Source: a virus. From it: 47,309 bases of DNA. The number at the start of each line of letters is the position of its first letter. Position 1 is the stretch's first letter. A model generated the notes under the pieces. The model made no database searches. It worked only from the letters and a program-made list of their open reading frames with translations, and had not been told where the DNA came from. The DNA lies in IMG/VR virus record IMGVR_UViG_3300042010_000145, positions 1 through 47,309 of that record, one strand, 5' to 3'. The translations under genes were made by a program, and so were the position numbers. This document shows, one piece after another, positions 29,415 through 39,598 of the stretch.

Positions 29415-32400
29415 ATGACCGAGTCAGCTCGTCTAGTCATTGCGGTAGATAGCAGGCAAGTCGGCCAGGCTCAGTCCGCGCTAGATTCTCTTGGCAGAGC
29501 CTCGTCTCTCGTCAGCAAAGCTGTGTCTGCAGTAGGCCCCGCCCTTGGCGTGAGAGAGCTTTACCAGGCGACAGAGGCATACAGCTCCATCGCTAACCGC
29601 ATGCGCTTGGTTACAGAAAGCGCTGTCGAGTTGCGCGCAGCGCAAGAAGCTGTATTTCAAAGCGCGCAGACAGCACGCCAGCCGCTTGCTGCCACAGCAG
29701 AGCTTTACCAGCGTATTGCCGCCAACCAAAAGGCGCTACATCTGTCCGGCAAGGGCGTGGCGGGCATCACCGATACGATAAGCAAGTCCCTGGCGATCAG
29801 CGGAGCTTCGGCGGCATCTGCAAATGCTGCCTTGATCCAGCTGGGCCAAGCATTCGCATCTGGAACACTGCGCGGCGAAGAACTGAACTCCGTCATGGAG
29901 CAAGCTCCAGCTCTGAGCCAAGCGATTGCAGCAGGGATGGGCGTCACTATTGGACAGCTGCGTTCTCTGGGCGCAGAAGGAAAGTTAACGGCTGAAGCGG
30001 TCGTTAAGGCGCTTCAAAACCAGGCCGACGCGGTAGATGAGAAGTTCGGCAGGATTGCGAATACCGTTGGCGGCGCCATGCAGGTGGCCGGAAACTCGAT
30101 CACTCGCCTTATAGGAGAGATGGATCAAGCGACAGGCACCACGGCGGCATTCGCTGGCGGAATTATTGGCGCCTCTACGCTTGTCGACAAGTTCACGGAC
30201 GGTTCTGAGGCCTTATCTACATCGCTCACCGTAGTCGGTGCGGCGATGACTATTGCGGCAGGTCGGGTTGCGGGAGGTTATGCCCAGCAGGGCGCGGCGG
30301 CACTTTATGCTGCTAACGCCAATCGTGTCGCACTGAATGCTGCGGCGGCAACCGCCAAGCAAGATCTGATTTCCGCCCAATCAAAGCGAGTGGACGCAAA
30401 AGCCACGCTTGAGGTGATGACGCTTAATCTGACTGCTGCTGAGGCCAAGGTTGCATCTGATCGAGTTGTAATGGCTTCAGAAGTAAGCCGAATCAAGATG
30501 GTTCAGACCGCTCTAGCCTCCGAGCTTGCGTTAGAGCAGCAGCGCATGAAGTCCCAAATCTCCGAAGCTGGCCGAGCTGCAACCGTAGCTCGCATGGTTG
30601 AGATTCGCGGTGCTCAAGTCCTTATAAACAAGCAAGTCGAGGCGAGCGAGCGAACCCTTGCTGCAACTACGGTTGCGACTTCTGCCCAGGTTCAGGCTGC
30701 CTATGCGAAGGTTACCGCCGCCAAGGTTGGCGTGGGCGAGACTACTGCCGTAGTAAACGCAGCAGTTGTCGTATCTGATCGAGCTACAGCAGCGGCCAGC
30801 ACATTTGCTGGTGCTGGAAAGGCTGTACTTGGCTTGCTTGGTGGTCCTCTCGGCTTGGTGTTCACGGTTGGCGCTGTAGCCGCCAGCTACTTTATGTTTC
30901 GTGACGGCGCGAATGAAGCCACCTCGGCCCTGATCGATCAGAACGGCACCCTCGACGATTCAATCCAGAAGTTCAGAGAGCTGTCAGCAGAGCAGCAGCG
31001 CTTTCAGTCCTCGAAGTGGGTCGAGGCACAAGAAAGCGCTCTAGATTCCGCTGCCCGTTCGCTCGCCGAATACGCTTCGCGAGGCAGTCAGGCATTTAAC
31101 TCGCTCGGAATGAGCGGCGTAGAAAGCGCCGAAGCATTCGGCAAGATGGTTGCAGAGGTTAAGGCCGGCACCAGATCGCTGGACAGCGTGACTGAATGGG
31201 TCTCGAAAAATAACCAGATCATGCCGTCGTTCAAGTCGATGCTTGAGCAGACCGCTGCTGCTTACTCGGTCAGCGGCGAAAAGGCAGACAAGTTCGGCAA
31301 GTTGCTTGCTCAGTCGAATGGCGTTACCACATCCGCCACCACCGAAACCGAGAAGCTCGCAGCCGCCCAAGCAGCAGCGTCCAAGTCAAACGGTGCAAAT
31401 GCTGGCGAGTGGGATAAATACATTGCCAAACTGACCGAGACTCGCGACCTGCTTGGTGCGAACGCGGCAGCAGAAGCTGAGTACAACGCTGCAAAAATGG
31501 GCGCGAACGCGCAGCAGGTCGCACAAGCCAAGCTCATCGCCGAACAAACTGACACCCTGAAAAAGTATCAGGATGCGATCAAGGAAGGCGACAAGGTCCA
31601 ACAAGCAAGCCTGAAGCTTCAGCTGGTGGCGCTCTACACTGCCGAGGACGCAGCCACTCAAGCCGCCGCAACGCAAATCAAGGCGTATGCAGACACCGCC
31701 ACCGCCGCAGAAAGCAGTGCTCGCCGCCAAATCACTGCAGTTGAACAGGCGGCTAACTTTGCGGTTGCATCGGCGGCCCGTGTCGCTGTCGGCACTTCAG
31801 CGCCGCAGTCAAGCCTTTCGGGTTACGGGCTCCTAACCAACGGTGGCACAGCTCCTGCTGCACCAGTTACACCAAGGGCTACACCCAATCAGCGCGCCGA
31901 CGCAACCATCGCCCAGCTTGACGCAACAACCGAAGCGAACAAGCGTGTTGACAAGGCTGCCAACTCGGCGGCGACGGCCCTAAAGAATCAGAAAAAGGCG
32001 CTCGAGGATCTGCTCGCCTCGTCCGCGATCTCGACCAAATCTTCAAATGACATGGCTGACGCCTATCTGGCCGGTGCTGACAACGTTCGCGAGCTGACGA
32101 TCCAGCAAAAAATCGAAGAGGAGCTGCTGAAGACTGGCGCGGGGGCACGAGATGCGGTCACCGCGGCGGTAAATCGCGAAGCTGACGCCAAGGATCGCCT
32201 GGACATTACCAAGTCCATTGCCAGCATGCGCATCGAAACCACGCAGACCCTGGCTCAAGCTACAGCCACGCTGCAGGGCAAGACCGCGCTCGAAGCTTTC
32301 AACATTCAGAAGTCGATGACTGTTGCACTGGCCGGCAAAAACATCGAGTACGGCAGCAAGGAATATCAGCTGCTGCTCGACCAGACCAAAGCTCAGCTTG

Positions 32401-35400
32401 ACGCCAACAAGGCGCTGGAGCAGGCCGGTCAGGTTGAGGGCATCGTTGATCGCCTGAACCCTCAGATCAAGCTGCTGAAGGATTTCACTGCGGAGCAGGA
32501 AGCGCTCAATGCGGCCATTCAGCGGTATCCAGAAAACGCCGCGCTCTATCAGGACGCTCTGGCCAAGCTTGGCCAGGAATACGAAGTAAACCAGAGCAAG
32601 GCCACGATCTGGGGCCAACTCACCGAAGGCGCGATTGATCGCATCGACGGCGTGTTTGCTGATGCCTGGGCGAACATCGGCAACGGCGCAAACAATCTGT
32701 GGGACAGCTTGGTCAAGGGTGCGAAACAGGCCTTTGGCGAGATCGCTCACATGCTCACCACAAAGCCGTTGCTGGCCTCGATCAGCAACTGGCTGACCGG
32801 TACGGATAACGGGCAAGGCTTGTCGTCGGTGTGGGGCAAGTTGCTGGGCAGTGCGACCGGCCAGCAGGGCGGAAGCGGCGGCGGTATGGCCGGTATGGGC
32901 AGCAACCTGGTGTCGATGGGTAAGAGCATCTACCAGGCGTACAGCGCGATCACTGGTGTCGGCTCGTCGGTTGCATCGGGCTACGCCTCGGGCGGTATCA
33001 GTGGCGCGCTCTCGGGCGGTGCCCGTTACTACGGCAACATGCTCTCCAGCATCAGCAGCACGCTGTCCAATGGTTTCACCAGTCTCGCCTCGACCATCAC
33101 TGGCACGGCAGCCGTTCAGACGGCAGCCACCATCGGCGCGCAAGGTGCATCTAGCGCGCTTCTGTCAGGCGCGGTAACAGAGGGTGCCGCCGCCGTTGGC
33201 GCGCAGTTCACCACTGGCGTGGCCACGACCACGGCGGCAACTTACGCTGCAGCGGAGGCCGGCGCAGCTGCTACGGCGGCTTCGCTGGGTGGACAGATCA
33301 GTGCGGCCGTAAGCAGCGCTGCCGCGATGTGGCCGCTGGCCGTCATCATGGGCATGTACCAATCCGGCAAGCTGTACGACGCCGGGGTTCGTCCGGATGC
33401 TGGTGAAATCATGGACAGCGGCGGCAAGACAGCGCTGGGCAAGGTCGCGATGGCGCCGGGCGCGGCGATGTCGGGCTTTTTCGAAGCGCAAGACAAGGCG
33501 CTGAGCAAGGTGGTGGGCGGCAAATGGGCGGCCATTCTCAGTGGTTCGACCCTGCACCAGGCCGTCACCAAGTATGTGGGTGAAAAACTGTTCGGCGGCG
33601 CCTGGCAGACCAAGAATTCGGGTATCTCCCTGGGCGTAGAGAGCGGGCAGCTTGAGGCTCAGCAGTTCATCGACCAGAAGAAAAAAGGCGGACTGTTCTC
33701 CAGCAGCAAGAAGCGCACCCGGTATAGCGCACTGGACGCGCAGACTGCTGAGTCCCTGTCTGCTGTCTACGATGCCACCGAGCAAGGCGTTATCGCTCTG
33801 GTGTCAAGGATCGGCATTTCTGCAAACGAGGGTACGTTTGACGGTCTGAACATCGCCAAAAGCAAGCTGTCGACTAAGGGGAAGACCGGCGAGGAAGTTC
33901 AAAAACTCGTCAGCGATTGGTTCAGTTCCGCATCGGATCAAATGGTCGGTTTCCTCGACGGCGGTACCGGCGGGTTCGGCTACTCCTTCGCGGAGCTGGC
34001 GCAGCGCATTGCCAGCTTCGAGACCTTCAACGGCACGCTGGACACGCTGAACATTGCGGTTCTGGGCCTCAGTCCGCACGGCATGGAGCTGGCGAACTCG
34101 CTGATTGCGGCAGCTGGCGGGATGGAGGCGTTCCAGACAGCGACCAACACTTACTACGACAACTTCTTCAGTGAGGCGGAGAAGGCTGACGACACCCTGT
34201 CGGCGATCACCAAGCAGTTTGCCGCGATGGGCGTGACCCTTCCCGGCACGCGCGATGCGTACCGGGGCATGGTCGAAGCGTTGGACATGACGACCGCCTC
34301 CGGCCAATCGATGTTCATGACGCTCACCGGCCTGGCCGGCAATGCAGCGCAGGCGTATTCGATACTCGAGCAGCGCGCAGATGCGGCGGCTGCTGCGACT
34401 GCGGCTGCGGCCGAGGCTGTCGCTGCTGCGACCGCTGCGGCAAAGGAACTCGCTGACGCGCAGAAGGAAGCGCTGATGGGCTCCGTCTCTAGCGCCATGA
34501 GCGCCGTCCAGCGCGCTATCTCGGCCCAGCAGAAGGCGACGACCGAGGCTTACAACGCTACGACCGCTTCACTCAATGGCATGGTCAGCACGGCGACGGA
34601 AAACGTCAGTGGCCTGACTTCAGTCGGCAACGATCTGAGCGCGGCACTCAAGGCGCTGCGCGGCGACTCGGATGACGCGGTGAAGATGCTGCGCGCTCAA
34701 GCTCAGGCCACGTTGCAATCAGCCTTGGCTACGGCGAAGGCGGGTGGTTCGCTGTCGGGTGTCACCGGCTTGAGCGACGCGCTCGATACGGTCGGCAGCA
34801 ACAACACTGACCTGTATTCGTCGCTCGAAGACTTCAACCGCGACCAGGGACGTACAGCCAGCGTGGTGGCTGAGCTGAACAGTATCAATGGCAAGCAGCT
34901 CACCACCGCCGAGAAGTCGCTGAAAGGGCTTGAGACGCAAATCGATCTGGCCAAGAAAGCGTATGACGCGCAAATGGCTGCGTTTGATAGTCAGCTGGCG
35001 TTCGCCCAATCGCAGCTGGATGCGCTCAACGGCGTCGACTCATCAGTCATTAGCGTTTCGGCAGCTATCTCGGCGATGAATGCATCGGTTGTGGCAGCGC
35101 TGTCGGCTATCTCTGGCGCGGCAACGGGCGCCACATCGACCAACAATGAAACCCTAGTCGAGTCTCTTTACAACTCGGTACTGGGTCGAAAATCCGAGGC
35201 GGAAGGAAAAGCCAACTGGGTCGCCCGTCTGCAATCGGGTGCGGTGACCTATGACCAGCTTTTTGCGGGCTTTACGGGGTCGGACGAGTACAAGCAGAAA
35301 AAGGCGGCCGGCGTTCCTGGCTTCGCCTCCGGCGGAAGCTTCGGCGGCGGCCTGCGACTGGTTGGGGAGAACGGTCCAGAACTGGAAGTTACAGGCCCGA

Positions 35401-35612
35401 GCCGGATCTACAACGCGAACCAGACGGCATCGATGCTCAACGGCGGCGGCTCTAACGCTGGCTTGGTGACTGAAATTCGCGCCCTCGGTGCGCGACTCGA
35501 CATGATCCAGGCTGAGACCAAGGCTGGCGCGCTCAACGGCGGAAAAATCGTGAAGTTGCTTGATCGAGTCACCGACGGCGGCAACGCCATGCTCACCAAG
35601 GAGCTTGCATGA
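29415..35612 (+). CDS. Tape measure protein
   Basis: 2065 residues from ATG 29415 (MTESARLVIAVDSRQVGQAQSALDSLGR), with GGAGA upstream; the frame is open to 29337. The N-terminal 'tape measure domain' spans about 50-210 (ELYQATEAYSSIANRMRLVTES...GTLRGEELNSVMEQAPALSQAIAAGMG). Long Ala-rich helices follow. Near 1915-1960 there is a DUF4214-like repeat (LYNSVLGRKSEAEGKANWVARLQSG). The end has NGPELEVTGPSRIYNANQT, seen in many tape measures. Length sets tail length; 2065 residues at about 1.5 angstrom each would give roughly 300 nm. Confidence 0.9.
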   Translation: MTESARLVIAVDSRQVGQAQSALDSLGRASSLVSKAVSAVGPALGVRELYQATEAYSSIANRMRLVTESAVELRAAQEAVFQSAQTARQPLAATAELYQRIAANQKALHLSGKGVAGITDTISKSLAISGASAASANAALIQLGQAFASGTLRGEELNSVMEQAPALSQAIAAGMGVTIGQLRSLGAEGKLTAEAVVKALQNQADAVDEKFGRIANTVGGAMQVAGNSITRLIGEMDQATGTTAAFAGGIIGASTLVDKFTDGSEALSTSLTVVGAAMTIAAGRVAGGYAQQGAAALYAANANRVALNAAAATAKQDLISAQSKRVDAKATLEVMTLNLTAAEAKVASDRVVMASEVSRIKMVQTALASELALEQQRMKSQISEAGRAATVARMVEIRGAQVLINKQVEASERTLAATTVATSAQVQAAYAKVTAAKVGVGETTAVVNAAVVVSDRATAAASTFAGAGKAVLGLLGGPLGLVFTVGAVAASYFMFRDGANEATSALIDQNGTLDDSIQKFRELSAEQQRFQSSKWVEAQESALDSAARSLAEYASRGSQAFNSLGMSGVESAEAFGKMVAEVKAGTRSLDSVTEWVSKNNQIMPSFKSMLEQTAAAYSVSGEKADKFGKLLAQSNGVTTSATTETEKLAAAQAAASKSNGANAGEWDKYIAKLTETRDLLGANAAAEAEYNAAKMGANAQQVAQAKLIAEQTDTLKKYQDAIKEGDKVQQASLKLQLVALYTAEDAATQAAATQIKAYADTATAAESSARRQITAVEQAANFAVASAARVAVGTSAPQSSLSGYGLLTNGGTAPAAPVTPRATPNQRADATIAQLDATTEANKRVDKAANSAATALKNQKKALEDLLASSAISTKSSNDMADAYLAGADNVRELTIQQKIEEELLKTGAGARDAVTAAVNREADAKDRLDITKSIASMRIETTQTLAQATATLQGKTALEAFNIQKSMTVALAGKNIEYGSKEYQLLLDQTKAQLDANKALEQAGQVEGIVDRLNPQIKLLKDFTAEQEALNAAIQRYPENAALYQDALAKLGQEYEVNQSKATIWGQLTEGAIDRIDGVFADAWANIGNGANNLWDSLVKGAKQAFGEIAHMLTTKPLLASISNWLTGTDNGQGLSSVWGKLLGSATGQQGGSGGGMAGMGSNLVSMGKSIYQAYSAITGVGSSVASGYASGGISGALSGGARYYGNMLSSISSTLSNGFTSLASTITGTAAVQTAATIGAQGASSALLSGAVTEGAAAVGAQFTTGVATTTAATYAAAEAGAAATAASLGGQISAAVSSAAAMWPLAVIMGMYQSGKLYDAGVRPDAGEIMDSGGKTALGKVAMAPGAAMSGFFEAQDKALSKVVGGKWAAILSGSTLHQAVTKYVGEKLFGGAWQTKNSGISLGVESGQLEAQQFIDQKKKGGLFSSSKKRTRYSALDAQTAESLSAVYDATEQGVIALVSRIGISANEGTFDGLNIAKSKLSTKGKTGEEVQKLVSDWFSSASDQMVGFLDGGTGGFGYSFAELAQRIASFETFNGTLDTLNIAVLGLSPHGMELANSLIAAAGGMEAFQTATNTYYDNFFSEAEKADDTLSAITKQFAAMGVTLPGTRDAYRGMVEALDMTTASGQSMFMTLTGLAGNAAQAYSILEQRADAAAAATAAAAEAVAAATAAAKELADAQKEALMGSVSSAMSAVQRAISAQQKATTEAYNATTASLNGMVSTATENVSGLTSVGNDLSAALKALRGDSDDAVKMLRAQAQATLQSALATAKAGGSLSGVTGLSDALDTVGSNNTDLYSSLEDFNRDQGRTASVVAELNSINGKQLTTAEKSLKGLETQIDLAKKAYDAQMAAFDSQLAFAQSQLDALNGVDSSVISVSAAISAMNASVVAALSAISGAATGATSTNNETLVESLYNSVLGRKSEAEGKANWVARLQSGAVTYDQLFAGFTGSDEYKQKKAAGVPGFASGGSFGGGLRLVGENGPELEVTGPSRIYNANQTASMLNGGGSNAGLVTEIRALGARLDMIQAETKAGALNGGKIVKLLDRVTDGGNAMLTKELA

Positions 35613-36517
35613 AGATTATCAAACCGCACCTCATCACGGAGTCGATGCTGGTGAGTTCGTCGGTGGTGGAAAATGACTATCCGGCCTGGGTGTCTGGAAC
35701 GACCTATGCGCTCGGCGCGAGAGTAATTCGCGCCAGTGCGCACAAGGTGTTTGAAAGGCTGGTGGCGGGGGCGGGAACAGTCGCTCCAGAGCTCGACACG
35801 ACCAGCCCGGCCGTCTGGTTGGATGTAGGGCCGACGAAGAAGTGGGCGCCGTTCGACAACGTAGTGGGCACGCTCGCAACGGGCGCTTCCCCGCTGAATT
35901 ACACCCTGCGCACCGGATTTACCGACAGCCTGGCTCTCTTCGAGTTGGCTGGCCGGTATGTGGACGTGGCGATGAAAGACGGTGCCGGTGGTGTGGTGGT
36001 TTATCAGAAAAGGATCGATCTCGAGGCAGGCGACATTGAGACGATCTTTGACTGGTTTTTCACTGAGTTGGACTTGCGAAGCGACATTGTCATCACCGAT
36101 CTGCCGGGGCAATACGCGAGTGCAGAACTGTCAATTTCGGTCATTACCACCAGCGGTGCCGCCTCTGTTGGTGTAATCAAGCCCGGGCTGATCAGCGATC
36201 TGGGTGAAACGCAGTACGGGGCCAAGGTTGGTATCGACGACTACAGCCGCAAGGAGCGGGACGCCTTCGGCAACACGGTCATTACCAAGCGCGCCTACAG
36301 CAAGCGCGGCAGTTTTACGATGATGACCACGCTCGGCACCTTCAATCGCATCTACCGAACACTCGCGGCGCTGAGGGCCACCCCGTGCGTGTACATCGGC
36401 ACGGAGGACGCTGGCTATGAGCCGCTGCTGATTTACGGATTCTTCACCAGTTTCAATATCGACATCACTTACCCGAATTACCACCTCTGCTCGCTTGATA
36501 TCGAGGGCCTTATCTAA
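35609..36517 (+). CDS. Tail-tip protein with a carbohydrate-binding-like segment
   Basis: 302 residues. Near the start WVSGTTYALGARVI resembles the W-x-x-x-x-x-Y-x-x-G-x-V motif of small carbohydrate-binding (CBM5/12-like) modules. The rest is beta-rich (FTDSLALFELAGRYVDVAMKDG; SISVITTSGAASVGVI). It overlaps the tape measure gene by 4 nt, the slot of a distal tail or hub protein. From memory, similar genes are annotated only as phage protein. Confidence 0.6.
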   Translation: MKIIKPHLITESMLVSSSVVENDYPAWVSGTTYALGARVIRASAHKVFERLVAGAGTVAPELDTTSPAVWLDVGPTKKWAPFDNVVGTLATGASPLNYTLRTGFTDSLALFELAGRYVDVAMKDGAGGVVVYQKRIDLEAGDIETIFDWFFTELDLRSDIVITDLPGQYASAELSISVITTSGAASVGVIKPGLISDLGETQYGAKVGIDDYSRKERDAFGNTVITKRAYSKRGSFTMMTTLGTFNRIYRTLAALRATPCVYIGTEDAGYEPLLIYGFFTSFNIDITYPNYHLCSLDIEGLI

Positions 36518-37704
36518 TGGCAGTCACACCACTACCGTTTCTTGATCGAACGGCGGCGACCTTCAAGACCGACACGGACACCTTCTTCGGATCGCAATTG
36601 CCACAGTTCTCGGTTGAGGTGAATCAGGTCGCGACGGATGCGCAGGCCAGCGCGACTGCGGCGAACTCATCGAAAACCGCCGCCGCGACCAGCGCGACCA
36701 ATGCTGCGAGCTCGGCAACCGCCGCGAACACGTCGAAGACCAACGCGGCCAGCAGCGAGACCAATGCCGCTGCAAGTAAGTCTGCCGCCGCCAGCAGTGC
36801 TACCGATGCCGCGGCTTCCGCCACAGCGGCAAACAGTTCAAAGAGCGCGGCGGCTACCAGTGCTGCCAGTGCATTGAGCGAAGCAAATCGCGCCAAGGCG
36901 GCGGCAGACAGTATCGCAAGCGGTCCCGTCACCAGCGTTAACGGTAAGACCGGAGTTGTGGCACTGGTCAAGGCGGATGTTGGCCTTGGCAGCGTGGACA
37001 ACATATCGGTAAAGGCGGCCGGTGTAGGTGTTAATACCCAGCTGTCTGATACACCCAATATCGACGATTACACCCTACCAAATGGGTGGTATGGGGTGGG
37101 GCCCGGTAGTGGCGGTGTTAGGCCAATTGTGAATATGTCGGGATTGCTTCAGGCTTCAAGCCGAGCGTTTGGAGCGTCAACGCGGGTTAATCAACTATTT
37201 TTCGTGGAAACAGGTGGGGCGCCCCGCTTGTTTATCCGAGTTAATTACAATACTGCTTGGTCTGATTGGATCGAGACAACCCTGCCGGCACTGCCAGGAA
37301 ATGCTCGCAAGCCGCTGACTCCGGGCGATGCCGCCACCGCCGCGGAGTGGAGCGACACCCTCAGTATTTCCAAGTACATCGATAAGCTGCTCTTTTACGG
37401 GACTAGCGCTGCATCTTTTGCGCTGGATATTTCAAGAGCAACTGTCTTCGATATCACGCTTTCCGTTAACACGACATTTACCCTATCAAACATGCCTTCC
37501 CTGTCCGGGGAGAGTTTGACCTTGGTTATCAGGGTTCGGCAGGCGGCCGTCCCGAAAACAATTACATGGTTTGCAGGCATCACCTGGCTAACGTATGGCG
37601 GCGTGGTTCCGCCGACGCCGGGCGCCAATCAAATTATTGAATACGTGCTGAGCACCACAGGCACCGGCACCACTTGGGTCGGCCGCGTGGGGGCTTCGAC
37701 ATGA
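36517..37704 (+). CDS. Tail fibre protein
   Basis: 395 residues. After an N-terminal attachment region (PLPFLDRTAATFKTDTDTFFGSQLPQF) there is a low-complexity Ala/Ser/Thr/Asn stalk (about 40-135; ATNAASSATAANTSKTNAA), typical of trimeric coiled fibres. SVNGKTGVVALVKADVGLGSVDN is the frequent fibre collar motif. The C-terminal half is beta-rich. It overlaps the preceding stop (TAATG). Confidence 0.75.
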   Translation: MAVTPLPFLDRTAATFKTDTDTFFGSQLPQFSVEVNQVATDAQASATAANSSKTAAATSATNAASSATAANTSKTNAASSETNAAASKSAAASSATDAAASATAANSSKSAAATSAASALSEANRAKAAADSIASGPVTSVNGKTGVVALVKADVGLGSVDNISVKAAGVGVNTQLSDTPNIDDYTLPNGWYGVGPGSGGVRPIVNMSGLLQASSRAFGASTRVNQLFFVETGGAPRLFIRVNYNTAWSDWIETTLPALPGNARKPLTPGDAATAAEWSDTLSISKYIDKLLFYGTSAASFALDISRATVFDITLSVNTTFTLSNMPSLSGESLTLVIRVRQAAVPKTITWFAGITWLTYGGVVPPTPGANQIIEYVLSTTGTGTTWVGRVGAST

Positions 37705-38351
37705 TGATGGGCAAAGCGCTCTTAGGGGCCAGTCCGCAAATCCCGATTGTCCCCGGCACGCCATATGGCGGGGGCTTCTACGTTGGGCGAATGCTGGTGG
37801 GCGCTCAGAAATATGCCTTGATTGTTGCCCCCAAGGCCAGCGGGCAAACCACATTGAAGTGGAAAGCGACTAACACCACAACCTTGAACACTGCCAGTAA
37901 TTGGGATGGTTTCAGTAATACGGCCGCCATGGTGGCCGATTCCGTGAATCATGAAGCCGCTCAATGGTGCGCCGCGCTTTCGATTGGTGGATTTACTGAT
38001 TGGTTTTTGCCAGCAACAGAACAACTTGAACTCTGTTATCGGAATTTAAAGCCTCGCACAAACAACAACGACACGGCGACGCTTTCAGGCGTCAACAACA
38101 GCTCTGATCCACAGGGCACTACCTACACAGCCTCGGACCCTGCGCAAACGCCGTCAGATGCGTTTCGGTACGTGACGGCAACCAACGTGCATGGGCCTGA
38201 AGAGTTTGATATTACGGTGGCCTATTGGACTTCGACTAATGCAAGTGCTGCGAGTTCTTATACCAAAGAGTTTTTAGCCGGTGCGCGAGCCGATGCTACT
38301 AAGGTCAGCAGTCTTTTAGTCCGTGCCTGTCGAATGATTAAAATAGGATAA
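37701..38351 (+). CDS. Fibre-tip protein with DUF1566 (Lcl-type) domain
   Basis: 216 residues from ATG 37701, overlapping the fibre stop (ATGA). Residues about 90-210 fit DUF1566: EAAQWCAALSIGGFTDWFLPATEQLELCYRNL, then AYWTSTNASAASSYTKEF and VRACRMIKIG. This domain occurs at the tips of fibres and in surface proteins. It is probably the receptor-binding end split from the fibre. Confidence 0.68.
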   Translation: MMMGKALLGASPQIPIVPGTPYGGGFYVGRMLVGAQKYALIVAPKASGQTTLKWKATNTTTLNTASNWDGFSNTAAMVADSVNHEAAQWCAALSIGGFTDWFLPATEQLELCYRNLKPRTNNNDTATLSGVNNSSDPQGTTYTASDPAQTPSDAFRYVTATNVHGPEEFDITVAYWTSTNASAASSYTKEFLAGARADATKVSSLLVRACRMIKIG

Positions 38352-38355
38352 CTTC

Positions 38356-38961
38356 ATGAAATTGGTACTGACAGAAACTCGGAAAGTCATTAGTCCTAAC
38401 GAACTGCGCGCGGCTTATCCTGAAGTGTCGTTCCCACCAGATACAGGCATGAACAACGAAATGCTGATCGACTACGGGGCCACCGTGCTGGAATACGATG
38501 AGCGTCCAGAGGTGCCGGAGGGTGGTAGCCTACTGGCAGGTCTGGTGCGGATTGAGGAAGGCCGGACCATCCAGAGCTGGGTGGTAGAAGCGCCGACTGT
38601 CGAAATGCGAAAAGTAGTCCTGACTCAACTCAACAACGCCCAGTACAGCGCCTCTATCGACCAGCTGACCTGCGACTACCCAGCCGCAGAGATTTCTACT
38701 TGGGAGCGTCAGCGCGCTGAGGCTGTGGCGTGGGGTGCTAATTCGGCTGCCGCCACCCCGTGGATTGATCTCGCTGCTATGGCCCGCGGCCTGGACCGCG
38801 ACGAATACCTGGCCCGTACCTTGGCCAAGGTCACCGCGTTTGCTCAAGCCACGGCCTATCTGACCGGGCGTCGCCAGGGCATCGACGACCAGATCCGCGC
38901 AGCGATGACGGCCGAGGAATTGGCGACTGTGGTGATCGACTACACCTTGGCGGGAGCGTGA
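38356..38961 (+). CDS. Tail fibre assembly-type protein (DUF4376-like)
   Basis: 201 residues. The second half (DYPAAEISTWERQRAEAVAWGAN...TPWIDLAAMARGLDRDEYLARTLAKVTAFAQATAYLTGRRQGIDDQI) matches the DUF4376 pattern from memory, common beside phage fibres. It may chaperone or cap the fibre. Confidence 0.7.
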   Translation: MKLVLTETRKVISPNELRAAYPEVSFPPDTGMNNEMLIDYGATVLEYDERPEVPEGGSLLAGLVRIEEGRTIQSWVVEAPTVEMRKVVLTQLNNAQYSASIDQLTCDYPAAEISTWERQRAEAVAWGANSAAATPWIDLAAMARGLDRDEYLARTLAKVTAFAQATAYLTGRRQGIDDQIRAAMTAEELATVVIDYTLAGA

Positions 38962-38962
38962 T

Positions 38963-39481
38963 ATGACCGTACAGCTCGCCTTGCGAAAGAATGATACCCG
39001 TATCGGTGCCCGGTTTATTCAATGGTGGAGCCGGTCGATTTACAGCCACTGCGAATTGGTGGTTGGCGGCCTCTGCTATTCCAGCTCGATCATGGACAAA
39101 GGGGTCCGGGCCAAGGCAATCGAACTGGAGCTGGACAAGTGGGATGTGATCGACCTGCAGTGGGCGGATGCGGCCGCTGTCTTGGAGTACTTCAAGGCGA
39201 CCGACTGCAACACCTACGGCTGGTTCTCGATGATCTTCAGTCAGTTGTTCAACCGCAATCAGACTGACATCGACTCGCAGTTCTGTTCGGAGTGGTGCGC
39301 GTCTGCTCTCGGCCTGCCCAACCCATCCACCTACAGTCCGAAGACGCTGAGCGATTCGTGTCAGTACATGGGCCAGATTGCCACCATGGCGGCGTTAGAG
39401 GGCGAGCTGCAGGGTGCGGTGGCTGATGACTCGATCACCGCTGAGATGCTGAAACGAGGGTGGCCAAGCCAGCTCCTATAA
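38963..39481 (+). CDS. Permuted NlpC/P60-like enzyme
   Basis: 172 residues. The order His29 (YSHCELVVGG) then Cys108 (SQFCSEWCASALG) is that of circularly permuted papain-fold enzymes (YiiX / YaeF type), where His precedes the Cys nucleophile. GGAG lies before the ATG. In the tail region such an enzyme could cut peptidoglycan peptides on entry, or act as a lipid or amide hydrolase. Catalysis is inferred from two residues. Confidence 0.65.
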   Translation: MTVQLALRKNDTRIGARFIQWWSRSIYSHCELVVGGLCYSSSIMDKGVRAKAIELELDKWDVIDLQWADAAAVLEYFKATDCNTYGWFSMIFSQLFNRNQTDIDSQFCSEWCASALGLPNPSTYSPKTLSDSCQYMGQIATMAALEGELQGAVADDSITAEMLKRGWPSQLL

Positions 39482-39598
39482 CACGGCCGACAGTCGCGCT
39501 GCCTTGGGGCGTGAGAAAAATGACAGACAGTCGCAGTATGACTTTCGGTTTTCAACTAGATATAGTGGCCCTATGATCTCACTAGGGAAGGGCGCTGA

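Noticed and set aside
36630-36920. Repetitive stretch in the fibre gene as a DNA repeat element
   Set aside because: It is in frame and encodes an Ala/Ser/Thr fibre stalk; repetition is explained by the protein.
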